Positions 35,658 through 43,579 of a stretch of 64,000 nucleotides of DNA are shown here, one piece after another. How positions within the stretch are numbered: the first letter of the stretch is position 1; the number at the start of each line of letters is the position of its first letter. Below the pieces are notes generated by a model. The model saw only the letters and a list, made by a program, of their open reading frames with translations. It did no database searches and was not told the DNA's origin. The stretch spans positions 55,286 through 119,285 of the forward strand of contig NZ_SRYB01000013.1 of assembly GCF_004793975.1 (NCBI RefSeq). The letters run 5' to 3'. Source of the DNA: Lepagella muris. Its GTDB lineage: Bacteria; Bacteroidota; Bacteroidia; Bacteroidales; Muribaculaceae. The position numbers were made by a program, and so were the translations under genes.

Positions 35658-35836
35658 TAAAGAATATATTGACTGCGTTGGTAGTGCTATGTGCGTTTGC
35701 CTTATACGTGTATGGATTCTACCTGCTCTATACAAGAGTGGAGATGCCGATATGGGTGATAGTGATTATAGGGATTCCGGTCACAATAATCAATCTGTGG
35801 CTCTTGATTAAGATCTACGAGTTCTTCGATTGGTGA
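35654..35836 (+). CDS. Two-span membrane mini-protein
   Basis: 60 residues that are almost entirely two transmembrane helices: ILTALVVLCAFALYVYGFYL and, after a short loop (TRVEMP), IWVIVIIGIPVTIINLWLLI, ending KIYEFFDW. It starts in a 4-bp overlap with the zinc-ribbon gene. No family recognised; it may anchor the other products at the membrane. Confidence 0.6.
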   Translation: MIKNILTALVVLCAFALYVYGFYLLYTRVEMPIWVIVIIGIPVTIINLWLLIKIYEFFDW

Positions 35837-35952
35837 TAACCATACACAACCCGTATTGTCGGCACGGTACCGTAGACAGTAAAAACGGCTCATGCCCGAG
35901 GGCAGAATGTAAATATTTTGTCAAAAAAATTGTGAATACCGATAAATCATAT

Positions 35953-36317
35953 TAAATTTGCAACAGACACGATAGTGTGTTGAATTTAAAACCATTTATC
36001 ATCAGTAGAAACGATAATCTGACAACATAAAATACATCATGCACATAAATTTTTAAAACATCAAGCACATGCATCAAGTACAGAAAATTGTGCATAAGAT
36101 GTAATGACCTGATGAGCAAGATGTAATTACATATAGAACCCTCAAGACTGACAAGGATCTCGCTTAAATCTCGCAAATTTAAACCAAGAACTATCCGACT
36201 CAGGGCTTGCGTGTTCACACCCGTCATAGGGCGTGAGCCGTTATTCCCTATCCGAAGTTCAAGGCAATGCGAGAGCCCAAGCAGACGAATAGAGAATCCG
36301 GTTCTCGCCTTTTTTCG
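35953..36317 (+). ncRNA. Candidate structured small RNA in a 620-bp gene-free region
   Basis: Between 35837 and 36459 there is no convincing gene. A consensus -7 box TAAATTTG is at 35953-35960. Near the far end is a structured stretch: GGCTTGCG (from 36204) pairs with CGTGAGCC (to 36239), an imperfect long pairing joins ATTCCCTATCCG (36242-36253) with CGAATAGAGAAT (36286-36297), and a short hairpin GAGAA/TTCTC (36292-36306) is followed by CCTTTTTTCG, a likely terminator. Promoter plus terminator would yield a transcript of ~350 nt. It does not match 6S RNA, RNase P RNA, tmRNA or SRP RNA as I know them. It could instead be the leader of the mini-genes that follow. A minus-strand box TAAATTTG at 36174-36181 complicates the picture. 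Confidence 0.35.
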
Positions 36318-36459
36318 TTTGTATCCGGAGTCTTTTTATATGTAAAATTTGATACAAATATTTAAATTCCACAAATTGGATATTTGATTTAAATGAATTG
36401 CTAAAATTATTTAAGTCATAAATATCACAATATTTTTCACTCAATTAAAATTTTTAATT

Positions 36460-36591
36460 ATGGCAAAGAACACGAAATTTAATCAGGACAAAGTGAAAGA
36501 TGTACTTGAGACGACTGCGAAAGTCGCTACAGGAGTAGCATCAATAGTTGGCACTTTCGCAGCTTTGGCAGGCACTTTGAAAAAGAAGTAA
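36460..36591 (+). CDS. 43-residue cationic mini-protein
   Basis: MAKNTKFNQDKVKDVLETTA followed by KVATGVASIVGTFAALAGTL and KKK. The second half is a Gly/Ala-rich hydrophobic helix framed by lysines, which could insert into a membrane or pack against another helix (GxxxG-like spacing). No signal peptide in the usual sense. It is 12 bp upstream of a second small gene in the same direction, behind the candidate structured leader. I do not recognise a family; a peptide toxin, bacteriocin-like peptide or small regulatory protein are all possible. Confidence 0.5.
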   Translation: MAKNTKFNQDKVKDVLETTAKVATGVASIVGTFAALAGTLKKK

Positions 36592-36603
36592 GGAATTTGA
36601 CAA

Positions 36604-36825
36604 ATGTCAAAGGTATTCAGGATTACGCCGAAAAGGGTTAAGCGTGTGAATGGCACCGTGCTGACTCCGGATATGGAGGTGACGGTGACGACTGCCATCC
36701 ACACTACGAATCCATTCTATAACGGTGCGAAGGAGGTCATAGCCCAATACGATCGTATGTTTGGCTTTGACTACAGGAAGGCCTGTTGCAGTCTGAATGA
36801 TTTCAGCTACAAGGCACTCGACTGA
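36604..36825 (+). CDS. 73-residue hypothetical protein
   Basis: Starts MSKVFRITPKRVKRVNGTVL, continues TPDMEVTVTTAIHTTNPFYN and ends in GFDYRKACCSLNDFSYKALD. The opening is basic and the rest balanced; no membrane segment or known motif. The wording is reminiscent of a small conserved Bacteroidales protein I have seen as hypothetical, but I cannot name it. Separated by 12 bp from the 43-residue gene, so probably co-expressed with it. A dispersed hairpin repeat begins 22 bp after its stop and may end the transcript. Confidence 0.6.
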   Translation: MSKVFRITPKRVKRVNGTVLTPDMEVTVTTAIHTTNPFYNGAKEVIAQYDRMFGFDYRKACCSLNDFSYKALD

Positions 36826-36846
36826 CCTCATATCATTGTGTTAGTC

Positions 36847-36971
36847 AACCACAGGGAGCGCAGAGAACACGGAGAATTTATAAAAACTCTGTGTCCCCCG
36901 TGCTCTTCGTGGTTTTTCTACCATACTCTCCGTGTTTTTTCAACCGCAGAGTGCGCGGAGGGCACGGAGAT
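36847..36971. repeat. Dispersed hairpin repeat, double copy
   Basis: Two adjacent imperfect hairpins built from the motif ACACGGAGA and its complement. The first runs from AACCACAGGGAGCGCAGAG (36847) to CTCTTCGTGGTT (36914); the second pairs CTCTCCGTG (36926) with CACGGAGA (36963-36970). Related to 34461-34485 and 39136-39205. Intergenic only; may end transcription from both sides. Confidence 0.8.
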
Positions 36972-36983
36972 TTTGTAATATTG

Positions 36984-37024
36984 ATTATCAAATTTGATAA
37001 TTTGAAAAACTATTGTTAATTTTG
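36984..37024 (+). promoter_or_regulatory. higBA promoter with overlapping palindromic operator
   Basis: A perfect 18-bp palindrome ATTATCAAATTTGATAAT at 36984-37001 contains the -33 TTTG (36993-36996). The -7 box TAATTTTG is at 37017-37024, 20 bp further. An antitoxin dimer bound there would block RNA polymerase, the usual higBA autoregulation. Confidence 0.75.
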
Positions 37025-37052
37025 CTTCGTTGTTAAACAGATATATTATTAT

Positions 37053-37370
37053 ATGATTGTCATCTTTGAACATGAATACTTGCGACAGCTTTATGAGGAC
37101 GGAAAGTGCAAGGATAAGAAGCATCGATATCAACCTGATATTGTTAATCGTTATCAAAAAGCAGTACGTTTTTTGATAACTGCTTCATCACTGGAAGCTC
37201 TTTGGCCTATTCGTTCTCTAAACTACGAGGTGCTTTCAGGAGACAAGGCAGGACGATCTTCAATTAGAGTAAATGATAAATATCGAATAGAATTTACAGT
37301 TTCCAAGACTTTGGATGAGCCTTTAATTACTATATGTAATGTAGTGGAATTGTCTAACCATTATAAATGA
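37053..37370 (+). CDS. higB: HigB/RelE-type toxin (mRNA interferase)
   Basis: 105 residues. RelE-fold layout: N-terminal helix (LRQLYEDGKCKDKKHRYQPD), then VNRYQKAVRFL, LEALWPIRSLNYEVLSGDKAGRSS, then the C-terminal strands IRVNDKYRIEFTV and LITICNVVELSNHYK. The basic and aromatic residues on the last strands match ribosome-dependent mRNA interferases of the HigB group. The toxin is encoded before the antitoxin, as is typical of hig modules, with no gap between stop and next ATG. The region is more A+T-rich than its neighbours, as often for acquired modules. Confidence 0.88.
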   Translation: MIVIFEHEYLRQLYEDGKCKDKKHRYQPDIVNRYQKAVRFLITASSLEALWPIRSLNYEVLSGDKAGRSSIRVNDKYRIEFTVSKTLDEPLITICNVVELSNHYK

Positions 37371-37724
37371 ATGCAGATGGATATAAAACTTGCGGGGATT
37401 GACCCTAATATGATTGCAAATAATCTGACCACAAGTAGACCGATTCATCCCGGAGAGATGATAAAGGATGAAATTGAGTATCGTGGTATATCTCAGAAGG
37501 ATTTGGCTGCTGAGGTCGGTATTCCTGCCTCGGTGCTTAATGCTGTCCTTAACGGGAAAAGAGCCGTTACGACTGAATACGCGCTTCTTCTTGAAGCTGC
37601 CCTTGGTATTGAGGCTGATATATGGTTGAGGCAGCAGGCAGAATATAATAAACAGGTGGTGAAATCCGACCCTTCTTTCATGGAGAGGATAAACCGCATA
37701 CGCAAAGTTGCAGCTTTCCTTTAG
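37371..37724 (+). CDS. higA: HigA-type antitoxin, XRE family
   Basis: 117 residues (or 115 from the ATG at 37377). The helix-turn-helix is central: RPIHPGEMIKDEIEYRGISQ then KDLAAEVGIPASVLNAVLNG, the HigA signature. The antitoxin binds HigB and represses the pair through the palindrome at 36984-37001. It follows the toxin stop directly. The module appears intact. Confidence 0.9.
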   Translation: MQMDIKLAGIDPNMIANNLTTSRPIHPGEMIKDEIEYRGISQKDLAAEVGIPASVLNAVLNGKRAVTTEYALLLEAALGIEADIWLRQQAEYNKQVVKSDPSFMERINRIRKVAAFL

Positions 37725-37758
37725 TGTCGGAAGATTTGAATAGGGAGATTTAGCGACG

Positions 37759-39090
37759 ATGGAGAAGTATTGGAGGCAGAATGTGTTTTGGCGGTGCGTC
37801 GTGGTTGCGGTGGCGTTGGTCTGTACTGTGGCGGCGAGTGGAGCTGCGCGTGTTGTCGTGGTTGATTCCGCCACGAATAAGCCACTGCCGATGGCTTCGT
37901 TGTTTGATAGCAAGGGTAATGCTTTGGGCGTGTGCGACACAAAGGGCAGGTCAATGGCGATACCCTCGACGAGCTATCCCATCACGGTACGTTACCTTGG
38001 ATTCAAAGAGCAGGTCGTGCCGGATGTCGGTCGTGACACCATCTACATGCAGGAGAGCGTCACTTCGCTGCCGGAAGTGGTCGTGCAGACACGTCATAAT
38101 AAGGTGCTCCATCTGCTTGCCTACGTCAGGGAATACTCCACGATGTCAAGCTATTCCGACACCGTCTTCCTCTTTCGGGAAAAGATGGTGGATTATATGC
38201 TTGTGCCGGATAAGAGCGTGCGGTATAAGGGTTGGTCAAATCCGCGAATGCTCAAAAGCAAGTCATATTACCGTTTTACCAATAGTCAGGGTCTCGATAG
38301 CGTTAGCAACGTCAGCAATCATCATTTCTCTTGGTCTGATTGGATTGGAATCGCTTCGGCTGTCAAGTTGCCGACCGCATTGGAGGGCATGGTGCATGGT
38401 AGTGATACTGTCTATGGGAAATATAGTCCGACGGAAGTATGGACTAAGAAAGATGGTAGGGTGGGGGTATCGGTCAATGTGATGGCTGACACCACGAGTC
38501 GCAAATGGGTGCCGGATTTATCCGGATTCTTCAAGAACGGTCTTGATTTTGAGAAATTCATGATAGGTTTTAATTACGACAACGTGGTGGCGGATTCAGT
38601 GTCGGCAGAGGATCTCACGGGCTATTCATATTCCATAGAGTCAAGAGGACGTGGAAGAGACATGTTCCGGTTTAACAGGACAGACGAACCGTTTTTTGTG
38701 ACCACATACGCAGAGATATATTTGGTTGACAAGGAATATATATCCCTGAAAGAGGCGAGGAAATGGGAGCATAATAGATTTGAGAAGTATGATAAGGGTA
38801 TTGTTAAACCGGTAGAGGCACCGGCATTACAACCCTCAGTGCAGACATTGGTGGCACGTGTTGATAATATCGACATGAGCGGCATACGGCTTGATTTCGC
38901 GCCAGACAAGACTATGATATCGGAAAATTTCGGCAAACCGAAGAAATTTGATATAGGGACTTGTATCTTGTCTATTTTGAAAAACCTGACAGGTATCAGT
39001 GAATACAAATATCGCAAGAATGTGAAGAACAAATGGGATAAATTCCGTAAGGAGAAGACCACCGTCAATAAGATCCGCAAAAAAGAGTAA
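37759..39090 (+). CDS. Carboxypeptidase-regulatory-like envelope protein
   Basis: 443 residues with a signal sequence (WRCVVVAVALVCTVAASGAA). Residues ~32-95 form a carboxypeptidase-regulatory-like beta sandwich (VVVVDSATNKPLPMASLFDS; ITVRYLGFKEQVV), then LPEVVVQTRHN, which resembles the stretch preceding a TonB plug. However the rest is not a barrel: it is a mixed, lysine-rich domain ending RKEKTTVNKIRKKE. So it is a secreted or periplasmic protein that borrowed the N-terminal domain of TonB-dependent receptors, a class common in Bacteroidales. Its role is unknown. It follows higA by 34 bp and may partly share its transcript. Confidence 0.7.
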   Translation: MEKYWRQNVFWRCVVVAVALVCTVAASGAARVVVVDSATNKPLPMASLFDSKGNALGVCDTKGRSMAIPSTSYPITVRYLGFKEQVVPDVGRDTIYMQESVTSLPEVVVQTRHNKVLHLLAYVREYSTMSSYSDTVFLFREKMVDYMLVPDKSVRYKGWSNPRMLKSKSYYRFTNSQGLDSVSNVSNHHFSWSDWIGIASAVKLPTALEGMVHGSDTVYGKYSPTEVWTKKDGRVGVSVNVMADTTSRKWVPDLSGFFKNGLDFEKFMIGFNYDNVVADSVSAEDLTGYSYSIESRGRGRDMFRFNRTDEPFFVTTYAEIYLVDKEYISLKEARKWEHNRFEKYDKGIVKPVEAPALQPSVQTLVARVDNIDMSGIRLDFAPDKTMISENFGKPKKFDIGTCILSILKNLTGISEYKYRKNVKNKWDKFRKEKTTVNKIRKKE

Positions 39091-39097
39091 TTTTTGA

Positions 39098-39206
39098 TTA
39101 ACCACCAAGAACGCAATTAGCTGCAAAATTATATTAACCACCAAGAACACAGAGAGCACGGAGTTTTTTATAAAATTCTCCGTGCTCTCCGCGTTCTTTG
39201 CGGTTT
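39098..39206. repeat. Dispersed hairpin repeat
   Basis: Arms 39136-39163 (AACCACCAAGAACACAGAG ...) and 39178-39205 (... GCGTTCTTTGCGGTT) with a short A+T-rich loop. A partial direct repeat of its first 15 bp is at 39098-39112. It separates two convergent genes and may act as a bidirectional terminator. Confidence 0.8.
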
Positions 39207-39239
39207 ATTCACTACCGAGTCTGCGTTCCAAGTGGCAGT

Positions 39240-42200
39240 TTACTTCTTCACTTTCTGCATCAGGTGGCGTACTGCGCCTTCGAGCTGTGCATCGGTGCCG
39301 TTCTCCACGTCTCCCGGACGGTTATAGATGAGAATATCGGGGTTCAACTGGGTGTTCTCAAGGATTGTGCCATCTTCCGATACATTTGTAACCTGCGGTA
39401 TGCCGAAGATAATCGTCGGATCAATCTGCGTCTCCCACCATACGGCAGTCATTGTGCCGGGTATCGGCGCACCGACCACTTCACCGATGCCGAGAGCCTG
39501 GTATGCGTAAGGCGAACCGTGTGCATCACTATAGTTTGATTCGTTGACGAGCATTACGGATGGTTTTGTCCACTGTGCAAACGGCTCATGACCGATCTCA
39601 CGACCACGCGGTTTGAAAGTGACGTATTCCTTACCGTTGAGAAGTATTGCGAGGTCATTATGGAGCCAGCCACCACCGTTGTAGCGGGTATCTACCACTA
39701 CGGCATCGCAGTTGCGGTATTTACCGAGCAGACGGTCGTAGACGGTCTGGAAGCTCTGGGTATCCATACCTCTTACATGCACGTAACCGATCTTACCGCC
39801 AGACAGGCTGTCGGCGAGCTGTTCGTTACGCTCCACCCAACGCTGGTATGCCATATTAGAGAGACTGCCGGAGTTGATCGGCTTGACAACCACGTATTCG
39901 GTCTTGCCATCCGCTTTCTTCACTTCAAGACGCACCTTCTCTCCGGTCTTACCTTCGAGGAGTGGGAAATAGTCGGTGTCGGCAAGTATCTTCTCGCCAT
40001 CGATCGACATTATTATATCACCCACCTTGATATTGGCAGCCTTAGCGGCAAGCGGACCACGCGGGAAAATCTCAGCCACTTTCAGACCGTCGCCCGTATA
40101 GTTCTCATCGAAATAAGCACCGAGGTTGGCAGTGTTGAGGGATGCACCATTTCCGTAGTAGCGTCCACCGGTGTGTGAGGCATTCAGCTCGCCGAGAATC
40201 TCACTCAGAAGAGTGGCGAAGTCTCGGTTGTTGGAGATATAGGGGAGGAACTCGCGGTAGTGGGCGGTATAGTAGTCCCAATCTACACCGTGGAGATTCT
40301 CGTCATAGAATTTATCCTCCACTTGCTTTGCCATGTGGTCAAATATGTAGGCTCTCTCAAGAGAGGGCTTACGATCGTAAGGCGCATCAAAAGTGACATC
40401 TTTTGTGTCGGAAGATGCAAGGTTCACCTTCTTTATGCCGTTGTAAGACAATACAAACAGGTTCTCCCCCTTCTTGTCGGGATAGAGCGAACCGGCAGTG
40501 CCTTTGAGAAGCACTTTTGTCTCACCCTTCTTCAGGTCAACGACGTTCATGTTCCAACCCCCTTCGGTAGCAGCCGCTATATAATATAGCTTATCACCTT
40601 TGGGCGACAGGAAGTAATCGTAGATGTTGGATGAGCGGTCGGTGAGTCGGCGTGTGCGGTAGCGGCGGTTGGCAAGGTCGAGTTTTGTCTCCTTCTTGTC
40701 AGCCTTGGCATCCTTATCCTTCTTCCCTTTCTTGTCCTTCTTCTTTTTCTTGTCGTCCTTGCTGTCAGACTCATCCTTCTTGCTATCCTCCTCGGCTTTC
40801 TCGGCAAGCTTCATCTCCTCCTCCGAGAAGTTGAATTTCTCCCAAGCCTCATCATCAAGCACCATAAGGATTATATCCTCCTGATTGCCCCATGAGCCGT
40901 GTGCCTTCATGCCATATCTTCCTGTGGAGTAGGTGAGCGCCTTACCGTCGAGTGCCCATTTAGGACTATTGTCGGAATAACCGCTTTCTGTGAGGTCAAC
41001 CACTTCCGATCCGTCGGCCTTCACAAGGGCGATATCGGTGTTGTTCCAGCCGCCATTACCTATATAGGATATCAGCAGCCAGTTGCTGTCAGGACTCCAT
41101 GAGAATGGTATGTCGCCGTCAGAATAAGAATAGTTGAATTTGCCGTCGAGGGCTGTAGTCACTTTCTTTGTCTCAAGGTCGATCACTTTAAGCTCCGTGC
41201 GGTTCTCAAGGAAAGCCACCTTCTTGCCATCAGGGGAGAATTGCGGCTGCATTGCTGAAGTCTCGCACTTGTAGAGCGGCTCGATCACGATGTCGGTTGC
41301 GTATGCAAACTGTTTCTCCTTGTCGTTCTTGATCTTTGCGGTGAAGAGCTGCCAGATTCCGTCAACATCGCTGTCATATACTATGGTGCGACCATCGGGA
41401 GAGAAACTTGCGATGCGTTCCTGAGCCGGAGTATTGGTGATACGTTTTGTGGTCTTGTATTCAGTGTCGGTTACGTAGAGGTCGCCGCGTATTATGAAAG
41501 CCACCTCCTTACCTTCCGGAGAGACAGCGATGTCGGATGCACCGTAGCGTGCATAATTCTTCACGCGGTCGCTGTCATACTCATCGGCAGTGATGCGAAT
41601 GTTGAGTTTCTGTGGCTGGGAGCCTGGTTTGAGAGTGTATATCTCACCATCCCAAGAGAACGCGAGCATACCGTTGTCGGAAGAGGATAGGGAGCGCACG
41701 GGATGTTTTGTGAAGTTGGTCAACTGTTTTGCCGACTTGTCGGTGGTGCTTGCCTGCCATACGTTGAGTGTGCCGTCTTTCTCACTGACGTAATAGAAGG
41801 TGTTCCCCTGTCCCCACACGGGCGACTGGTTGCCCCAGTTCTCGTTGGTCAGCTGTGAGAACTTCCCGTTGTCGTAAAGCCATACATCGGCGGTGCCTGA
41901 AGAACGCTCATGCTTTCTCAGCACGTCTTCCACGCCTTTCCGATCCTGATAGAGAAGTTCCCCCTTGGCATTGGCGTCGGCGGAGATCATCGGCTGGGAG
42001 AGGAAGAGACGCGGGCGCGGATTCTGCCTGTTGATGTTGATCTGATACACCTGCGTAGAGAACGGGGCACGAGCCGTGTTCATTCCCGGAAGATTGGAAG
42101 CGGAGAAGAGAAGTGTGGAATCATTGAGGAAAGTCAGAGGCTTCTCGTTGCCGCTGTTGGTGGTGAGACGGCGAGGCGTCCCGCCTTTGGCGGATGTGAT

Positions 42201-42476
42201 GAAAATGTCGTCTGATCCTTCCCGGGTGCTTAGGAAGACGATCGATTTGCCATCTCTTGTCCATACGGGCACTCCGTCGTAGGCTTCGTTGGAAGTGATC
42301 TGGGTGGCTTCGCCACCTGCTACCGGCACCGTAAATATGTCGCCCTTATAAGTGAAGGCGACAGTCTTGCCGTCGGGTGAGATTGCTGCATCGCGTAGCC
42401 ATTTCGGGGCATTGTCGGCGAGAGCAACCACCGGACAAGCTGCGAGCAACAGAGGGATAAATGAGGTTAGTTTCAT
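39240..42476 (-). CDS. Exported tricorn-like S41 family protease
   Basis: 1078 residues with a signal peptide (MKLTSFIPLLLAACPVVALA). The N-terminal ~550 residues are WD40/TolB-like propeller repeats (AVSPEGKEVAFIIRGDLYVT; QPQFSPDGKKVAFLENRTEL). A Lys/Asp/Glu-rich segment (around 560-605, for example DESDSKDDKKKKKDKKGKK) interrupts them. Then follow a PDZ domain (GDIIMSIDGEKI) and an S41 peptidase with nucleophile S983 (ESNYSDAHGSPY) and VVDTRYNGGGWLHNDL. It probably degrades peptides in the periplasm. A paralogue of the same design lies at 54551-57817. Monocistronic, divergent from the ECF sigma gene. Confidence 0.9.
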   Translation of the reverse strand: MKLTSFIPLLLAACPVVALADNAPKWLRDAAISPDGKTVAFTYKGDIFTVPVAGGEATQITSNEAYDGVPVWTRDGKSIVFLSTREGSDDIFITSAKGGTPRRLTTNSGNEKPLTFLNDSTLLFSASNLPGMNTARAPFSTQVYQININRQNPRPRLFLSQPMISADANAKGELLYQDRKGVEDVLRKHERSSGTADVWLYDNGKFSQLTNENWGNQSPVWGQGNTFYYVSEKDGTLNVWQASTTDKSAKQLTNFTKHPVRSLSSSDNGMLAFSWDGEIYTLKPGSQPQKLNIRITADEYDSDRVKNYARYGASDIAVSPEGKEVAFIIRGDLYVTDTEYKTTKRITNTPAQERIASFSPDGRTIVYDSDVDGIWQLFTAKIKNDKEKQFAYATDIVIEPLYKCETSAMQPQFSPDGKKVAFLENRTELKVIDLETKKVTTALDGKFNYSYSDGDIPFSWSPDSNWLLISYIGNGGWNNTDIALVKADGSEVVDLTESGYSDNSPKWALDGKALTYSTGRYGMKAHGSWGNQEDIILMVLDDEAWEKFNFSEEEMKLAEKAEEDSKKDESDSKDDKKKKKDKKGKKDKDAKADKKETKLDLANRRYRTRRLTDRSSNIYDYFLSPKGDKLYYIAAATEGGWNMNVVDLKKGETKVLLKGTAGSLYPDKKGENLFVLSYNGIKKVNLASSDTKDVTFDAPYDRKPSLERAYIFDHMAKQVEDKFYDENLHGVDWDYYTAHYREFLPYISNNRDFATLLSEILGELNASHTGGRYYGNGASLNTANLGAYFDENYTGDGLKVAEIFPRGPLAAKAANIKVGDIIMSIDGEKILADTDYFPLLEGKTGEKVRLEVKKADGKTEYVVVKPINSGSLSNMAYQRWVERNEQLADSLSGGKIGYVHVRGMDTQSFQTVYDRLLGKYRNCDAVVVDTRYNGGGWLHNDLAILLNGKEYVTFKPRGREIGHEPFAQWTKPSVMLVNESNYSDAHGSPYAYQALGIGEVVGAPIPGTMTAVWWETQIDPTIIFGIPQVTNVSEDGTILENTQLNPDILIYNRPGDVENGTDAQLEGAVRHLMQKVKK

Positions 42477-42497
42477 AAAAGTTTTAATTTTTCATTA

Positions 42498-42505
42498 CAA
42501 AAGTA
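42498..42505 (-). promoter_or_regulatory. Promoter -7 box of the tricorn-like protease gene
   Basis: TACTTTTG on the minus strand, 21 bp before the ATG at 42476. Confidence 0.6.
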
Positions 42506-42558
42506 GCTGATTTAATCGGAAATAACAAGACAAGTAAAAATTTTATAAAAAATTGGTT

Positions 42559-42566
42559 TAAATTTG
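42559..42566 (+). promoter_or_regulatory. Promoter -7 box of the ECF sigma operon
   Basis: TAAATTTG, exact consensus match, 34 bp before the ATG at 42601. Matching the primary-sigma consensus suggests the operon is at least partly transcribed by RpoD. Confidence 0.5.
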
Positions 42567-42600
42567 TTGCAAAATACGATTGCCTGCGTATTGATGATAG

Positions 42601-43104
42601 ATGAACGGAGAAAATTTCATATCAGCTTTCAAGAGAGTACGTCTCAGATTCCGGCTGCGGGGCAGCATATCGGGAGCCGGGGATGACACGGAGGATGCAC
42701 TTCAGGATGCGTTCTGCCGGTTGTGGAGCCGGCGTGACGAGATTTCGGGAGCGGGTCATGCCGAGGGACTGATCACCACCACAGTACGCAATATCTGCAT
42801 CGATGACGCCCGTCGTCGGCAGGCACATCCGCAGAGTGATATAGAGGAGGTCAGGGAGACCGGTACGCCACCGGATGACGACCGCGAATATGCCGATGAG
42901 CTATACCGGAAAATCGACAGGATAGCGGCGGAACGACTCTCGCAGCGCGATCGGGAGATTCTGTATCATCGGGAGAAGGATGGTTGGGAATATGATGAAC
43001 TGGCAGAGATGTACGGACTTTCGGAAAGCAACGTAAGGATGATAATATCAAGAGCAAGAAAGACGCTTCGTTCAATTTACCTAAAAGAGAATGATAATGG
43101 ATAA
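42601..43104 (+). CDS. ECF-type sigma factor
   Basis: 167 residues. Region 2 is compact (FRLRGSISGAGDDTEDALQD, AFCRLWSRRDEI); region 4 is well preserved (LSQRDREILYHREKDGWEYD, ELAEMYGLSESNVRMIISRA). There is no region 1 or 3, as expected for ECF factors. It is first in an operon with a membrane anti-sigma-like protein, a small secreted protein and two outer membrane barrels, the usual set-up for envelope-stress signalling. It overlaps the next gene by 8 bp if that gene starts at 43097. Confidence 0.9.
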   Translation: MNGENFISAFKRVRLRFRLRGSISGAGDDTEDALQDAFCRLWSRRDEISGAGHAEGLITTTVRNICIDDARRRQAHPQSDIEEVRETGTPPDDDREYADELYRKIDRIAAERLSQRDREILYHREKDGWEYDELAEMYGLSESNVRMIISRARKTLRSIYLKENDNG

Positions 43105-43579
43105 GGAATCATTACATAGACTGATAGAACGCTATTATGACGCCGACACCACGGCGCAGGAGGAGCGTATGCTTCTGAAGGCGGCATTGGAATCGGAGGG
43201 TAAAGATCCAATGGTGGATGAGGTGCTGGCAGTCATGGGTTATGCCCGGAGAAAACCCTCTCCGGAGATGGAGATGAAGGCTTCCATGAAGAGGGGCGGA
43301 GGTCGTCGTTCAGTATGGCTCCGTGTCGGGAGTGCCGCGGCATCGGTTGCGGCAGTAGTTGCTGTCGGATTCATGCTGATGAGGTCGCCGGGTGTAGGGG
43401 TGGAAGCTGCGGAATGTTACGCCTACGTTGACGGAATACGCATAGAGAACAGAAATGATGTGGCATCGCTTGTAAACCGCCAGCTCAGCGAACTGGCTAA
43501 TGCGGAGGAGAGTGTGAACGAGGTAATCACGGAAGACTTTTCCGACATGAGTGAGGCTTTTAATTTTGATGAATTATGA
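43097..43579 (+). CDS. Single-span membrane protein, probable anti-sigma factor
   Basis: 160 residues (162 if the ATG at 43091 is used). The N-terminal ~60 residues are acidic and helical (MDKESLHRLIERYYDADTTA, QEERMLLKAALES), as in the cytoplasmic sigma-binding part of anti-sigma factors. One membrane span follows (SAAASVAAVVAVGFMLM), then an acidic external domain. It has no zinc-binding HxxxCxxC, so it is not a ZAS-type anti-sigma. Its overlap with the sigma gene supports coupled synthesis and a stoichiometric interaction. Anti-sigma function is inferred from layout and position. Confidence 0.65.
   Translation: MDKESLHRLIERYYDADTTAQEERMLLKAALESEGKDPMVDEVLAVMGYARRKPSPEMEMKASMKRGGGRRSVWLRVGSAAASVAAVVAVGFMLMRSPGVGVEAAECYAYVDGIRIENRNDVASLVNRQLSELANAEESVNEVITEDFSDMSEAFNFDEL

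Noticed and set aside
35952..36227. A 91-codon minus-strand frame across the gene-free region (starts MTGVNTQALSRIVLGLNLRD).
   Set aside because: Composition is repetitive (LMHNFLYLMHVL-like) and hydrophobic without a clear signal; it is opposite a better promoter/terminator pair and looks like translation of a non-coding element.
35953..36317. Identification of the candidate RNA as tmRNA, RNase P RNA, 6S or SRP RNA.
   Set aside because: I looked for their conserved cores (tRNA-like CCA end, GAAAGTCC-type core, GGAA/AGCAG SRP loop) and none fits.
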